This document shows positions 51,302 to 59,150 of a DNA stretch of 64,000 nt, in pieces. Source of the DNA: Arachnia propionica. GTDB taxonomy: Bacteria; Actinomycetota; Actinomycetes; Propionibacteriales; Propionibacteriaceae. The stretch's first letter is position 1; each line of letters begins with the position of its first letter. A program made the position numbers and the translations under genes. The DNA is taken from the NCBI RefSeq assembly GCF_037055325.1, contig NZ_CP146373.1, positions 3,224,001 through 3,288,000 of the forward strand. Reading direction: 5' to 3'. A model generated the notes under the pieces. The model was not told the DNA's origin. It saw only the letters and a program-made list of their open reading frames with translations, and ran no database searches.

Positions 51302-51755
51302 CCCGGCCCCACTTCGACAGCTCGGCGGCGAGGGCGTCAGCATCAGGACCGAGCAGCGGACCGACGTCATGGGTCGAACCGAGGGTCCCGATCCGCAGGA
51401 GTTTCAAACCCATGGCCCGACTGACCGGCCCCTGATGAAGTTCCACAAACAGGACCTGGTTGGCGGGAACGATGAGCCTGCGAGTGATCAGGCAACCGCT
51501 GGATCGCTCGAATCCACCGGGCTCCGTCCTGTACTGGTAGCTGATGAACCGCTTTCGCAGCACCCACACCAGCATGACGAGTGCATGGAGCACCACAGCG
51601 ATCCCGGCGACGAGAAGCCACGGCTGCAGCCAGCCCGCCCCGGGCCACAGCAACATCGCACCGATCAACACGCACACAATCACACCGGCACGCACAGCAG
51701 CATTGATTCTCCACACCTTGAGGGTGTCTCCAGGAAGATGGGAGGCTTCAATCAT
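51288..51755 (-). CDS. Bacterial PH (bPH2) domain membrane protein, YdbS-like
   Basis: 155 aa from ATG 51755, with GGAAGGA eight bases upstream; an ATG at 51791 lacks a site. Two hydrophobic helices (AGVIVCVLIGAMLLWPG and PWLLVAGIAVVLHALVMLVWVL) are followed by a single bPH2 domain: RFISYQYRTEPGGFERSSGCLITRRLIVPANQVLFVELHQGPVSR is its conserved core, with LRIGTLGSTHDV after it. This is the YdbS partner of the downstream YdbT-like protein. An ATACA-N4-TGTAT operator of the esterase promoters lies 77 bp upstream. Confidence 0.8.
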   Translation of the reverse strand: MIEASHLPGDTLKVWRINAAVRAGVIVCVLIGAMLLWPGAGWLQPWLLVAGIAVVLHALVMLVWVLRKRFISYQYRTEPGGFERSSGCLITRRLIVPANQVLFVELHQGPVSRAMGLKLLRIGTLGSTHDVGPLLGPDADALAAELSKWGRDEKV

Positions 51756-51831
51756 GATGCATCCTTCCGCCTCTGCGGTATCGACTTTCATGACGCCGTA
51801 GCACGACACCTGTTTGACCCTGCGACCTTAT

Positions 51832-51849
51832 CAATACATAACTGTATTG
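51832..51849 (-). promoter_or_regulatory. Operator CAATACA-N4-TGTATTG upstream of the PH-domain operon
   Basis: A perfect 18-bp inverted repeat (CAATACATAACTGTATTG) with the same ATACA-N4-TGTAT core as the esterase promoters. On the minus strand a TAAGGT -10-like element follows three bases later. It ends the promoter region of the YdbS/YdbT-like operon. Confidence 0.75.
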
Positions 51850-51984
51850 GGATGTCACTCCTCACAGAACGTCCGTTCTGAAGCGTTGACGCTACCCTCA
51901 AAGCGTTACCCCCGCTGGGGCCTGACGAGCATGTCCTCCGCGGCCAGCAGGACCCACGATCAGGAACAGCCCTGGCCCGTAGGG

Positions 51985-52935
51985 TCAGGCCCGGTCAACC
52001 GTTCCATTTCTGCTGACACGTCGGCCCAGCGACGGACTCAGCGCCAGGATCACGACCGCGAAGGCCGGGACCACCCACAGCGCCAGACGCAGGTCGGCGG
52101 CCTCCGACAGCGCACCGATCAGCGGCGGACCTGCGAAGAATCCGATCCGCATCACCCAGGTGACGATCATCAGCCCGTCGCCGTGATTCATGTCGGGCAG
52201 CTCGTCGGCGGCGTGCATGGCCGACGGAATCACCGTCGCGACACCCCATCCGACACAGGCGAAACCCAGGATCGCAGTGGTCGGCGACGGCCAGATCAGC
52301 GACAATCCCATGCCGAGAAAGGCGATGATGCCGCCCTGCACGACGGCAAATCGCGGCCCGATCCGCGACACCAGGGCGTCACCGGTGAACCGCCCGATCA
52401 GCTGCGCCCCCTGCAACCCGACGAAGGCCATGCCCGCCACAAACGGAATGACCTCAAACTGCCGGTCCAGGTAGATCGCACCCCAGGTGGAGCCGGTGTC
52501 CTCCATCAAACCGGCCGAGGCACCGAGCAGTCCGAGCGCCGCGAGTCGCATGACAGCACCGGCAGGCAGACGCCGCCGTCGCTGTTGCCGGCTCCTTTCA
52601 GCCTGCGGGTCGTGGTCCAGACCGGGCAGCAGCAAGGTCTTCGCGCCCAACGACATCCCACCGAAGACCACCGTCGCCGCGACGCACTGCACCCAGACGG
52701 GAATCCCCGCCTGACCGGCGGCGGAACCGATAACACCCCCGCACACCGCGCCGATCGACCACCAACCGTGGAAACTGTTGAGGATCGGGCGACCGTAGAG
52801 TTCCTGGACGCGCAGTCCGTGGGCGTTCATCGAGATGTCGGTCAGCGTGTCGAGGCTCGCCATCAGGAACACCCCCGCCGCGAACACCCAGGCCGCCGGG
52901 GCGTTGCCGATGAGGTTCAGCATGGCGATCCCCAC
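51985..52935 (-). pseudogene. 5'-truncated MFS transporter (YbjJ-like)
   Basis: 316 codons from GTG 52935. The sequence begins in the middle of an MFS protein (GIAMLNLIGNAPAAWVFAAG, then LMASLDTLTDISMNAHGL), lacking the first two or three helices and the usual start 'WxxRxPxIrdxLgLs'. An in-frame TGA lies 16 bases further upstream at 52951-52953, and the 52970 copy of the dispersed repeat begins shortly after. The rest is typical: nine helices, LNSFHGWWSIGAVCGG, and RFTGDALVSRIGPRF. Without the N-terminal helices it is probably not a working transporter. Codon bias remains good, so the loss is recent. Confidence 0.7.
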
Positions 52936-52969
52936 CGGGCCCGCCGAACGTCAGCACTCATCTCCGGGA

Positions 52970-53041
52970 TTATGTCATTGTGAAAGATTGTGTGGCGTAC
53001 ACGGTACAAATTCCTCCACACCTACGACGAAACCTTTCACC
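52970..53041 (+). repeat. Dispersed repeat, diverged copy 3
   Basis: TTATGTCATTGTGAAAGATT at the left and ACCTTTCACC at the right, with TGTGGCGTAC and CCACAC in between. The order of elements is the same as in the 77-bp copies at 26460 and 27702, but with small indels. It lies between the truncated transporter and deoA, ending 23 bp before the deoA start codon, so it could act as promoter or operator for deoA. Confidence 0.75.
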
Positions 53042-53064
53042 GAAAGGGTCCTAGACTCATCAAC

Positions 53065-54345
53065 ATGGACGCCATAGAGGTCATCTCCACCAAACGTGAC
53101 GGCGGCAGGCTCAGCGACGACCAGATCGACTGGGTGATCCAGGCCTACACCGACGGGATGGTGGCCGACGAGCAGATGTCGGCGCTGGCGATGGCGATCC
53201 TGCTCAACGACATGGACCGCGACGAGATCGCTCGCTGGACCGCCGCGATGATCGCCTCCGGCCAGCGCATGGACTTCTCGTCGCTGGGCAAACCCACCGC
53301 CGACAAGCACTCCACGGGCGGCGTCGGCGACAAGATCACCCTGCCTCTGGCACCCCTGGTGGCGACCTTCGACGTGGCAGTGCCGCAGCTGTCGGGACGC
53401 GGTCTCGGACACACGGGTGGCACCCTCGACAAGATGGAATCCATCCCGGGCTGGCGCGCCTCCCTGGGCAACGAGGAGTTGCTGGCGCAGCTGGCCGACG
53501 TCGGGGCGGTGGTCTGCGCCGCCGGTTCCGGCCTGGCCCCGGCCGACAAGAAGCTCTACGCTCTGCGCGACGCCACCGGCACCGTCGAGGCCATTCCGTT
53601 GATCGCGTCGTCGATCATGAGCAAGAAGATCGCTGAGGGCACGGGGGCGCTGGTGCTGGATGTGAAGGTCGGTTCGGGCGCGTTCATGAAGACCCGCGAT
53701 CGCGCGGAGGAACTGGCCCGCACCATGGTGGCGCTGGGAACGGACGCGGGCGTCACCACCGTCGCGCTGCTGACGAACATGGACACCCCCCTCGGCCGGA
53801 CCGCAGGGAACGCGCTCGAGGTCCGCGAGTCGCTGGAGGTGCTGGCGGGCGGTGGCCCGCGCGACGTGGTGGAGCTGACCGTGCGACTCGCCCGTGAGAT
53901 GCTGACCGCCGCCGGTAAACCCGACGTCGACCCGGCCCCGGCGCTGCAGGACGGTCGCGCGATGGATGTGTGGCGACGCATGGTCGCGGCGCAGGGCGGT
54001 GACCCCGATGCGCCGCTACCCGTGGCGGAGCACACCCACATGGTCACCGCGGAAACCGACGGGTACGTCGCGCGCCTGGACGCGATGGCGGTCGGGGTGG
54101 CGGCCTGGCGGTTGGGGGCGGGCAGGGCTCGCAAGGAGGACGACGTGCAGGCGGTCGCGGGCGTCGAGATGCACGCCAAACCTGGCGACCGCATCGCCCA
54201 GGGAGCCCCGCTGTTCACCCTCCACACCGCCACACCGGAGCGCTTCGACCGCGCCTTGGAGGCCCTCGACGGCGCCGTCGCCTACTCCGGAGGCCCGGTC
54301 GCTCCCGACCCGGTGATCCTGGGAAGGATCGACGCCACCACCTGA
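53065..54345 (+). CDS. deoA: Thymidine phosphorylase
   Basis: 426 aa from ATG 53065. It phosphorolyses thymidine (and often deoxyuridine) to base and deoxyribose 1-phosphate in the pyrimidine salvage pathway. Recognised motifs: SALAMAILLNDMDRDEIA, the phosphate-binding GKPTADKHSTGGVGDK, the family signature SGRGLGHTGGTLDKMESIPG, and KIAEGTGALVLDVKVGSGAFMK. The C-terminal domain has the Pyr_np-type AVGVAAWRLGAGRARKEDDVQ. It looks complete. It follows a dispersed repeat copy directly and is the last gene before tRNA-Pro. The SorC-type regulator 4 kb away could be unrelated. Confidence 0.95.
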   Translation: MDAIEVISTKRDGGRLSDDQIDWVIQAYTDGMVADEQMSALAMAILLNDMDRDEIARWTAAMIASGQRMDFSSLGKPTADKHSTGGVGDKITLPLAPLVATFDVAVPQLSGRGLGHTGGTLDKMESIPGWRASLGNEELLAQLADVGAVVCAAGSGLAPADKKLYALRDATGTVEAIPLIASSIMSKKIAEGTGALVLDVKVGSGAFMKTRDRAEELARTMVALGTDAGVTTVALLTNMDTPLGRTAGNALEVRESLEVLAGGGPRDVVELTVRLAREMLTAAGKPDVDPAPALQDGRAMDVWRRMVAAQGGDPDAPLPVAEHTHMVTAETDGYVARLDAMAVGVAAWRLGAGRARKEDDVQAVAGVEMHAKPGDRIAQGAPLFTLHTATPERFDRALEALDGAVAYSGGPVAPDPVILGRIDATT

Positions 54346-54422
54346 GAAAGTCGTGGTCCGGGCGACGATTTCACCCGCACGCGTGCGCTGGTATAGTCTT
54401 TCCGCTGGCTCCGATGAGCCGC

Positions 54423-54496
54423 CGGGGTGTGGCGCAGCTTGGTAGCGCGCGTCGTTCGGGACGACGAGGCCGCAGGTTCAAATCCTGTCACCCCGA
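54423..54496 (+). tRNA. tRNA-Pro (anticodon CGG)
   Basis: A 74-nt cloverleaf: acceptor stem CGGGGTG / CACCCCG with discriminator A, anticodon stem CGTCG / CGACG with loop TTCGGGA (anticodon CGG at 54457-54459) and T-loop GTTCAAATC. The 3' CCA is not encoded. Decodes CCG proline. Confidence 0.95.
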
Positions 54497-54533
54497 CACA
54501 ATTCAGGATCCGGAACGTCTCGTTCGGCGTCCG

Positions 54534-54842
54534 TCATGAGCGGAACACCCGGGTGATCCCCATCACCATGCTCGCGAAACCAACGACCACGAGCAGAAAT
54601 CCCAGAAGCCCGTCAAGCGGCGGGAAGCCACCCCCGCTGCTGAGCAAACCCCACGCAGCTTTCGCGACATCCAGGCTGAACACCGCCACCAGGAGTCCGA
54701 AACTAAATTGGATAATCCCCACGATCGCCCTGTGGGAGCCCTTGACGTCACGACTCACTAGCCGTCCCGATCCCTTCTGCCCAACACCAGATGCGGAGCC
54801 GGCCCCGGGCACCGACGACTCGGGATCGCTGGCGTCTGACAT
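54534..54842 (-). CDS. Small two-helix membrane protein
   Basis: 102 aa from ATG 54842, with GGAGGGAGA nine bases upstream. Residues 1-45 are polar and disordered (Ser/Gly/Pro-rich). Two membrane helices follow: IIQFSFGLLVAVFSLDVAKAAWGLL and LDGLLGFLLVVVGFASMVMGIT. It ends in RVFRS. No family recognised. It is placed just after tRNA-Pro on the opposite strand. Confidence 0.6.
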   Translation of the reverse strand: MSDASDPESSVPGAGSASGVGQKGSGRLVSRDVKGSHRAIVGIIQFSFGLLVAVFSLDVAKAAWGLLSSGGGFPPLDGLLGFLLVVVGFASMVMGITRVFRS

Positions 54843-55256
54843 CGTGGTCTCCCTCCGGAATCGAACCAATCTCACGCTACACATCCCCGGATTCCTTCAG
54901 CCGGATCGCATGGTCTTCCACCGTGCTGACCGCGACAGCGCGGCATCCTCACAGAGTGTCACACATCGTCGTATTCTGCACGATCCCGAATCTGAGCACA
55001 ATAACTGAGCGATACCCGGAGGGCATCCCGCTCAGTGGAACGAAACCGACCAGTCCCGGTTCCTCCTTGGCCAAACCCCCTGATTTTTCCTGTGAAAATC
55101 ATCGGATTGTGAACATGCCATCGGCCCGTCGCATTTGGTCTTGTTGAAGCTTCTGCAACAATGGACAGCAGCCGGATCGCTGGCGACTACTTCGCCTCCG
55201 GAGTGCCGACAGCGATTGCTTGTCGACCGACACGGGTGTGTCAAGAAAGAGGGATT
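54843..55256. other. Intergenic region upstream of the unknown 419-aa gene
   Basis: About 410 bases with no supported gene. A small hairpin (GATTTT-N7-AAAATC) lies around 55080-55100. The region should hold divergent promoters for the membrane protein at 54534 and the unknown gene at 55257. It is less GC-rich than its neighbours. Confidence 0.4.
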
Positions 55257-56516
55257 GTGGTTTCCGAGTGGCGGGTCGGAGTCAGCGATGTGGGAATTCT
55301 GGTGAGCAGAATTTTCGATTCATCGCGCGACGGCGCCTTGGTCGTGGTATCTCCCGCCAGCGACACGAATCGACCTCGTATCGACACGAAAATGCTGGCC
55401 CAACGTCTGCCCCCCGGAACCGAATTAGCCGTCCTCGATTCCATGACGGCCTCGGAGCGCCTGTCAGATACAGTAGATCCACAATTTCAGGTTTATGGTG
55501 GCGGTATTCGTGTCATCCTCGCAGGGGCAGCCAGAACAGACCACTGGCGGCGCCATCGGCTGTTCCGGGTCTACCCGGGCGACGATGCCGACAGCGCCTG
55601 CCTCGACATAGCGGAACACGTGGCCTCCCACCAGGGAATCGGTAGGCCACACCGGAGCGGATCCGGAAGCACCCCCCAGAAAGCCCTGTCGGACGACCAG
55701 ATGGCCGCCCTCGACCGCTTTAGGGCCTCTCTCGACGTCACGTCGTCCGCACTCGCACCCGCCAAGAGAGTCCCGCGGCCCGGTCCAGGCCCCACGCCGA
55801 ACCCGAAACCGGGATCGATGGTCCCCAAACCCGGACCCCACCGCCCGGCCAGCACATCCTCCAGCTCAACCGCCCACACACCCCCTACACCAGCCGTCAC
55901 GGGGCTCAGCGCAACTGAGCTGAAAAACCTGTTGGACACCCAGACGGAACGAATTGCCAACAAACTTCGCAGCTCCATAATCGACGACCTCATGCTGCTT
56001 CTCGACAGCGATCACGAATCTTTGGCAAGAGAACGTTCCCGCGCCGACGCGGCGGAGGAGGAGCTGGATCATCTTCGTCGCCGAATGACCGATCAGGAAG
56101 AAAGTCGTGGATATCCCCGGGTCTACAGCGACCCGGAAAAACAATTCCGCTGGGAAGTGGAATACGAGTGGTTGACCGGAAATCCGGAGGAGGAACGCGG
56201 GGAATCGCTGACCCCTTACACAATCGGTGAGGGATTCCTCGATTCCATGGAAGCGGAGCTGTTGCGCGGCAGGGCAAAGATCGTTCAGGTCATCGTCGAC
56301 GTCCTCTCTGGTCACGCCTGGGATCGAAGAAAAACTCACCAATTCATCATCCCGAGCAAGTCGGTGATCCAGAAAACCATTCCTGAGGGCGCCGTTCCGT
56401 GGCGGACATACGTGAAACGCGGAGCCCCTGGCGCGGCGCGACTGACCTGGTGGCAGTACCCGGACGGCACCATCGAACTGGTCCACGTCGGCCACCACGA
56501 CGATCTATTGCGATAG
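55257..56516 (+). CDS. Unknown multidomain protein with Pro-rich linker and coiled coil
   Basis: 419 aa from GTG 55257, where AGAGGGA lies just upstream; a longer start at 55161 lacks a site. Residues 1-130 look like an alpha/beta domain: MSEWRVGVSDVGILVSRIFD-like start, then GALVVVSPASDTNRPRIDT, GGGIRVILAGAARTDHWRRHRL and YPGDDADSACLDIAEHV. I believe this N-terminal module also occurs in other actinobacterial proteins of unknown role. Residues 180-230 are a Pro/Ser/Gly-rich linker. A coiled coil follows (LKNLLDTQTERIANKLRSSI and SLARERSRADAAEEELDHL). The C-terminus (about 320-419) has EKQFRWEVEYEWLTGNPEEER and a compact end domain, WWQYPDGTIELVHVGHHDDLL. No catalytic motif identified. Confidence 0.55.
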   Translation: MVSEWRVGVSDVGILVSRIFDSSRDGALVVVSPASDTNRPRIDTKMLAQRLPPGTELAVLDSMTASERLSDTVDPQFQVYGGGIRVILAGAARTDHWRRHRLFRVYPGDDADSACLDIAEHVASHQGIGRPHRSGSGSTPQKALSDDQMAALDRFRASLDVTSSALAPAKRVPRPGPGPTPNPKPGSMVPKPGPHRPASTSSSSTAHTPPTPAVTGLSATELKNLLDTQTERIANKLRSSIIDDLMLLLDSDHESLARERSRADAAEEELDHLRRRMTDQEESRGYPRVYSDPEKQFRWEVEYEWLTGNPEEERGESLTPYTIGEGFLDSMEAELLRGRAKIVQVIVDVLSGHAWDRRKTHQFIIPSKSVIQKTIPEGAVPWRTYVKRGAPGAARLTWWQYPDGTIELVHVGHHDDLLR

Positions 56517-56523
56517 AGCAGCC

Positions 56524-57207
56524 TCAGGTCGCGGGCGCGACATGGACCGCCTCAGCTATCGGGACGCTGAGCTCGATCTCGGTTTCCATCCTCTCGACGG
56601 TCATCAGACCCATCCCGGACAGCCCAGAGAGCACCTTCAACCGCGTCCCGATGGCCACACCACGATCCGTGAGAAACCGGAGGATGTCCGGGTTGGAATC
56701 GGAGACCCGCACCACCCGCACCTCGACGCCCGCCGCCACATGTGCCAGCAGCACCACCCCTCGCTGCTTTTCCTCTCCGTCTCTCGGGATGGGGTCGCCG
56801 TGCGGGTCCGCAGCCGGGTGCCCGAGGATCTCATCCATCCGGTCGACCAGCGCTTCGGAGGCGGCGTGCTCGAGTCGGTCCGCCTCATCGTGGACCTGGT
56901 CCCATGGCATGCCCAGCGACGTGACCAGATAGGTCTCGATGATGCGGTGACGCCGCACCACCGCACGCCCGATCCGTTCCCCCTCCTCGGTCAGCTCGAT
57001 GTTGCCGTAGGGGCGGTACTTGATCATTCCCTCCCTGGCCAGGCGCTTCAGACTGGCCGAGACCGTGGAGGGGGTAACGCCGAGGGCAGCGGCCAGATCA
57101 GTGGTGTTCGGGCGACGCCCGTCGTCGGGCCACTCGCAGGCCTTCCAGATCAGCGCGAGGTAGTCCTCCGTGACACGGGTCACGTCAGCGCCGGTGGCCG
57201 TCATCAT
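56524..57207 (-). CDS. mntR: DtxR/MntR-family metal-dependent repressor
   Basis: 227 aa from ATG 57207. The N-terminal winged helix reads VTEDYLALIWKACEWPDDGR, then LAAALGVTPSTVSASLKRLAREGMI. The middle dimerisation and metal-site helices have YLVTSLGMPWDQVHDEADRLEHAASEALVDRMDEIL, with the expected His/Asp/Glu ligands (DEADRLEH). The C-terminal SH3-like FeoA domain (about 155-225) fits the longer DtxR type. The divergent mntP gene lies 240 bp away, so manganese is the likely corepressor. A GTGTG/CACAC palindrome between them could be the operator. Zinc or iron specificity cannot be excluded. Confidence 0.8.
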   Translation of the reverse strand: MMTATGADVTRVTEDYLALIWKACEWPDDGRRPNTTDLAAALGVTPSTVSASLKRLAREGMIKYRPYGNIELTEEGERIGRAVVRRHRIIETYLVTSLGMPWDQVHDEADRLEHAASEALVDRMDEILGHPAADPHGDPIPRDGEEKQRGVVLLAHVAAGVEVRVVRVSDSNPDILRFLTDRGVAIGTRLKVLSGLSGMGLMTVERMETEIELSVPIAEAVHVAPAT

Positions 57208-57344
57208 TCCTTCTTCCAAGTGGGTCGTCCCACCGGCGGCTGTCACAGCGACCGGCAGGCTGTTCGTCGCGGGGCATTTCTTCGCCTTCCATGACGATTC
57301 TTCCTGAAACAGCGACGCGTCTCAACAGGGCGACAGGTGTCGCA

Positions 57345-57367
57345 AAAGGTGTGATCAGGCACACTTT
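57345..57367. promoter_or_regulatory. Candidate MntR operator upstream of mntP
   Basis: AAAGGTGTGATC followed by AGGCACACTTT is an imperfect inverted repeat built on GTGTG-N6-CACAC. It lies between the divergent mntR-like and mntP genes, about 80 bp before mntP. The arrangement fits a DtxR/MntR site, but the sequence was not matched to a consensus. Confidence 0.5.
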
Positions 57368-57447
57368 CAGGTACCCGTAGACACACCAGACCCTGTGGCG
57401 TCACAGTGGCTGAAGACAAGCACGCACGCCCCGGGAAAGGTCCCACG

Positions 57448-58020
57448 ATGTCCCTCTGGTCCATCTGGTTGGTCGGATTCGGCGTATCCGCCGACGCGTT
57501 CGCCGCCTCGCTGACCAGCGGCGTGAAAATGGGCCGTTTCAATTATCGGCACGCCCTGGTCATCGCCCTCACCTTCGCGGGTTTCCAGGCCGCGATGCCG
57601 CTGCTCGGATGGCTCATGGCGGCCAACTTCACCAGCTTCCTCGATCCCTTCGACCACTGGATCGCATTCGCGCTGCTCGCAATCATCGGAGGCAAAATGA
57701 CCTGGGAGGCGCTTCAGGCCGACGAGGACGAAGGCGACAGCGGGCAGGGGAGCCGACTCGATCTGCGTCGCCTGCTGATCCTGGGAATCGCGACCAGCAT
57801 CGACGCGGCAGCCGTCGGGGTGTCCTTCGCGATGCTGGAGGTCTCGATCCTCCTGGCGATCCTCTGCATCGGTCTGATCACGCTGGTGACCTCGTTCGCA
57901 GCGGTCGGGATCGGGCACCGGATTGGGGTGAGGTTCCGCAGACCCGCCGAATTCCTGGGCGGCGTGGTGTTGATCATCATCGGTACCCGCATCCTGCTGG
58001 AAGGACTCGCCCTGTTCTGA
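57448..58020 (+). CDS. mntP: Manganese efflux pump MntP
   Basis: 190 aa from ATG 57448; an in-frame start at 57406 is not family-like. Six membrane helices. The family signature SADAFAASLTSGV near the N-terminus is followed by the second half's GIATSIDAAAVGVSF, each with a conserved Asp in a helix (DAF, SIDA) used in Mn2+ export. An acidic cytoplasmic loop (DEDEGDSGQ) joins the halves. It should protect against excess manganese and is set opposite the MntR-like repressor. Confidence 0.9.
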   Translation: MSLWSIWLVGFGVSADAFAASLTSGVKMGRFNYRHALVIALTFAGFQAAMPLLGWLMAANFTSFLDPFDHWIAFALLAIIGGKMTWEALQADEDEGDSGQGSRLDLRRLLILGIATSIDAAAVGVSFAMLEVSILLAILCIGLITLVTSFAAVGIGHRIGVRFRRPAEFLGGVVLIIIGTRILLEGLALF

Positions 58021-58112
58021 CGGGTCTCTGACGGGTCGCACGTTTTGCCGGGCGGCTTCTGAAGATACGCTGACGCCGTCACCATGCATCGGCCACGTCC
58101 TGAAGGAGCGCC

Positions 58113-59084
58113 ATGGAACGCAACACCGAGTTGCTGCTCCGGGTGGCACGCATGTACCACGTGCAGTCCGAAACCATGGATGCGATCGCCCACCACCTGG
58201 GGGTTTCGCGCTCGACGGTGTCGCGACTGCTGAAGGAGGCCCGGGACCGCGGACTGGTGCGCGTGACCATCACCGATCCCGACCGCCCCATGACCCGCCT
58301 GGCCGAGATCTTCCGCAAGAGCTTCCACGTCCAGGCGCACCTGGTCAACGTCCGCCCCGGATCCAGCTACATGCTGCGCCTCGAGCAGGTCGCGAAAGTG
58401 GCCGCCCGGCTCCTCGACGACATCGTCACCAATGGCGATGTCGTCGGTGTGGCGTGGGGCACCACAGTCTCCGCGATCGCCCAGCACCTGCGACCCCGCG
58501 ACCTGAGTGGAGTGATCGTCGTCAGTCTCAACGGTGGCGCCAATCAGCGCACAACAGGGCTTCCGTATGTCGGCTCCATCCTGCAGCGCTTCGCCGTCGC
58601 GTTCCACGGCGAGGAACAATTCCTGGCGCTGCCGGCCTTCTTCGACAACCCCGACACCCGCACCGCCATGTGGGCGGAACGTTCCACCCGCCACATGCTC
58701 CAGGTGCGGGCTTCCTGCACGAAGGCGGTCTTCGGGGTGGGAGGGCTCGGCTCCGAACTCCAGTCGCACGTGTACTCCGCCAACTACCTCGACGACTCCG
58801 AGTTGGCCGATCTGAAGTCAGCGGGTGTGGTCGGCGACGTCTGCACCGTGATGCTGCGGGCCGACGGGTCCTGGCGCGACATCCCCATCAACTCCCGCGC
58901 CACCGGCATGACCCCGGCGGAGCTGCGGGCCATTCCCCGCCGCATCTGCGTGGTCAGCGGGACGGGCAAGGCGGTTCCGGTGCTGGGCGCACTACGCGCC
59001 GGGGTCGCGACGGATCTGGTGATCGACGAGGAAACCGCCCGCGCGGTGCTGCACGAGATGCGTCCCGGTTTGCGCCTCGACTAG
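58113..59084 (+). CDS. SorC/DeoR-type sugar-responsive transcriptional regulator
   Basis: 323 aa from ATG 58113. The N-terminal helix-turn-helix is MYHVQSETMDAIAHHLGVSRSTVSRLLKEARDRGLV. The SorC effector domain follows, with VVGVAWGTTVSAIAQHL, VVSLNGGAN, FFDNPDTRTAMWAERSTRHML and FGVGGLGSELQSHVYSANYLDDSEL (ligand-binding loops of the NagB/SorC fold), then GDVCTVMLRADGSWRDI. Target operon is not visible; the downstream gene begins 66 bp after its stop and may be unrelated. Ligand probably a phosphorylated sugar. Confidence 0.85.
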   Translation: MERNTELLLRVARMYHVQSETMDAIAHHLGVSRSTVSRLLKEARDRGLVRVTITDPDRPMTRLAEIFRKSFHVQAHLVNVRPGSSYMLRLEQVAKVAARLLDDIVTNGDVVGVAWGTTVSAIAQHLRPRDLSGVIVVSLNGGANQRTTGLPYVGSILQRFAVAFHGEEQFLALPAFFDNPDTRTAMWAERSTRHMLQVRASCTKAVFGVGGLGSELQSHVYSANYLDDSELADLKSAGVVGDVCTVMLRADGSWRDIPINSRATGMTPAELRAIPRRICVVSGTGKAVPVLGALRAGVATDLVIDEETARAVLHEMRPGLRLD

Positions 59085-59150
59085 GAATTCCGGGGATAGT
59101 GTTTCCGCTGCCGGTTCTGAGGCGTTTCGTGAACCTCATAGGCTGTCCTC

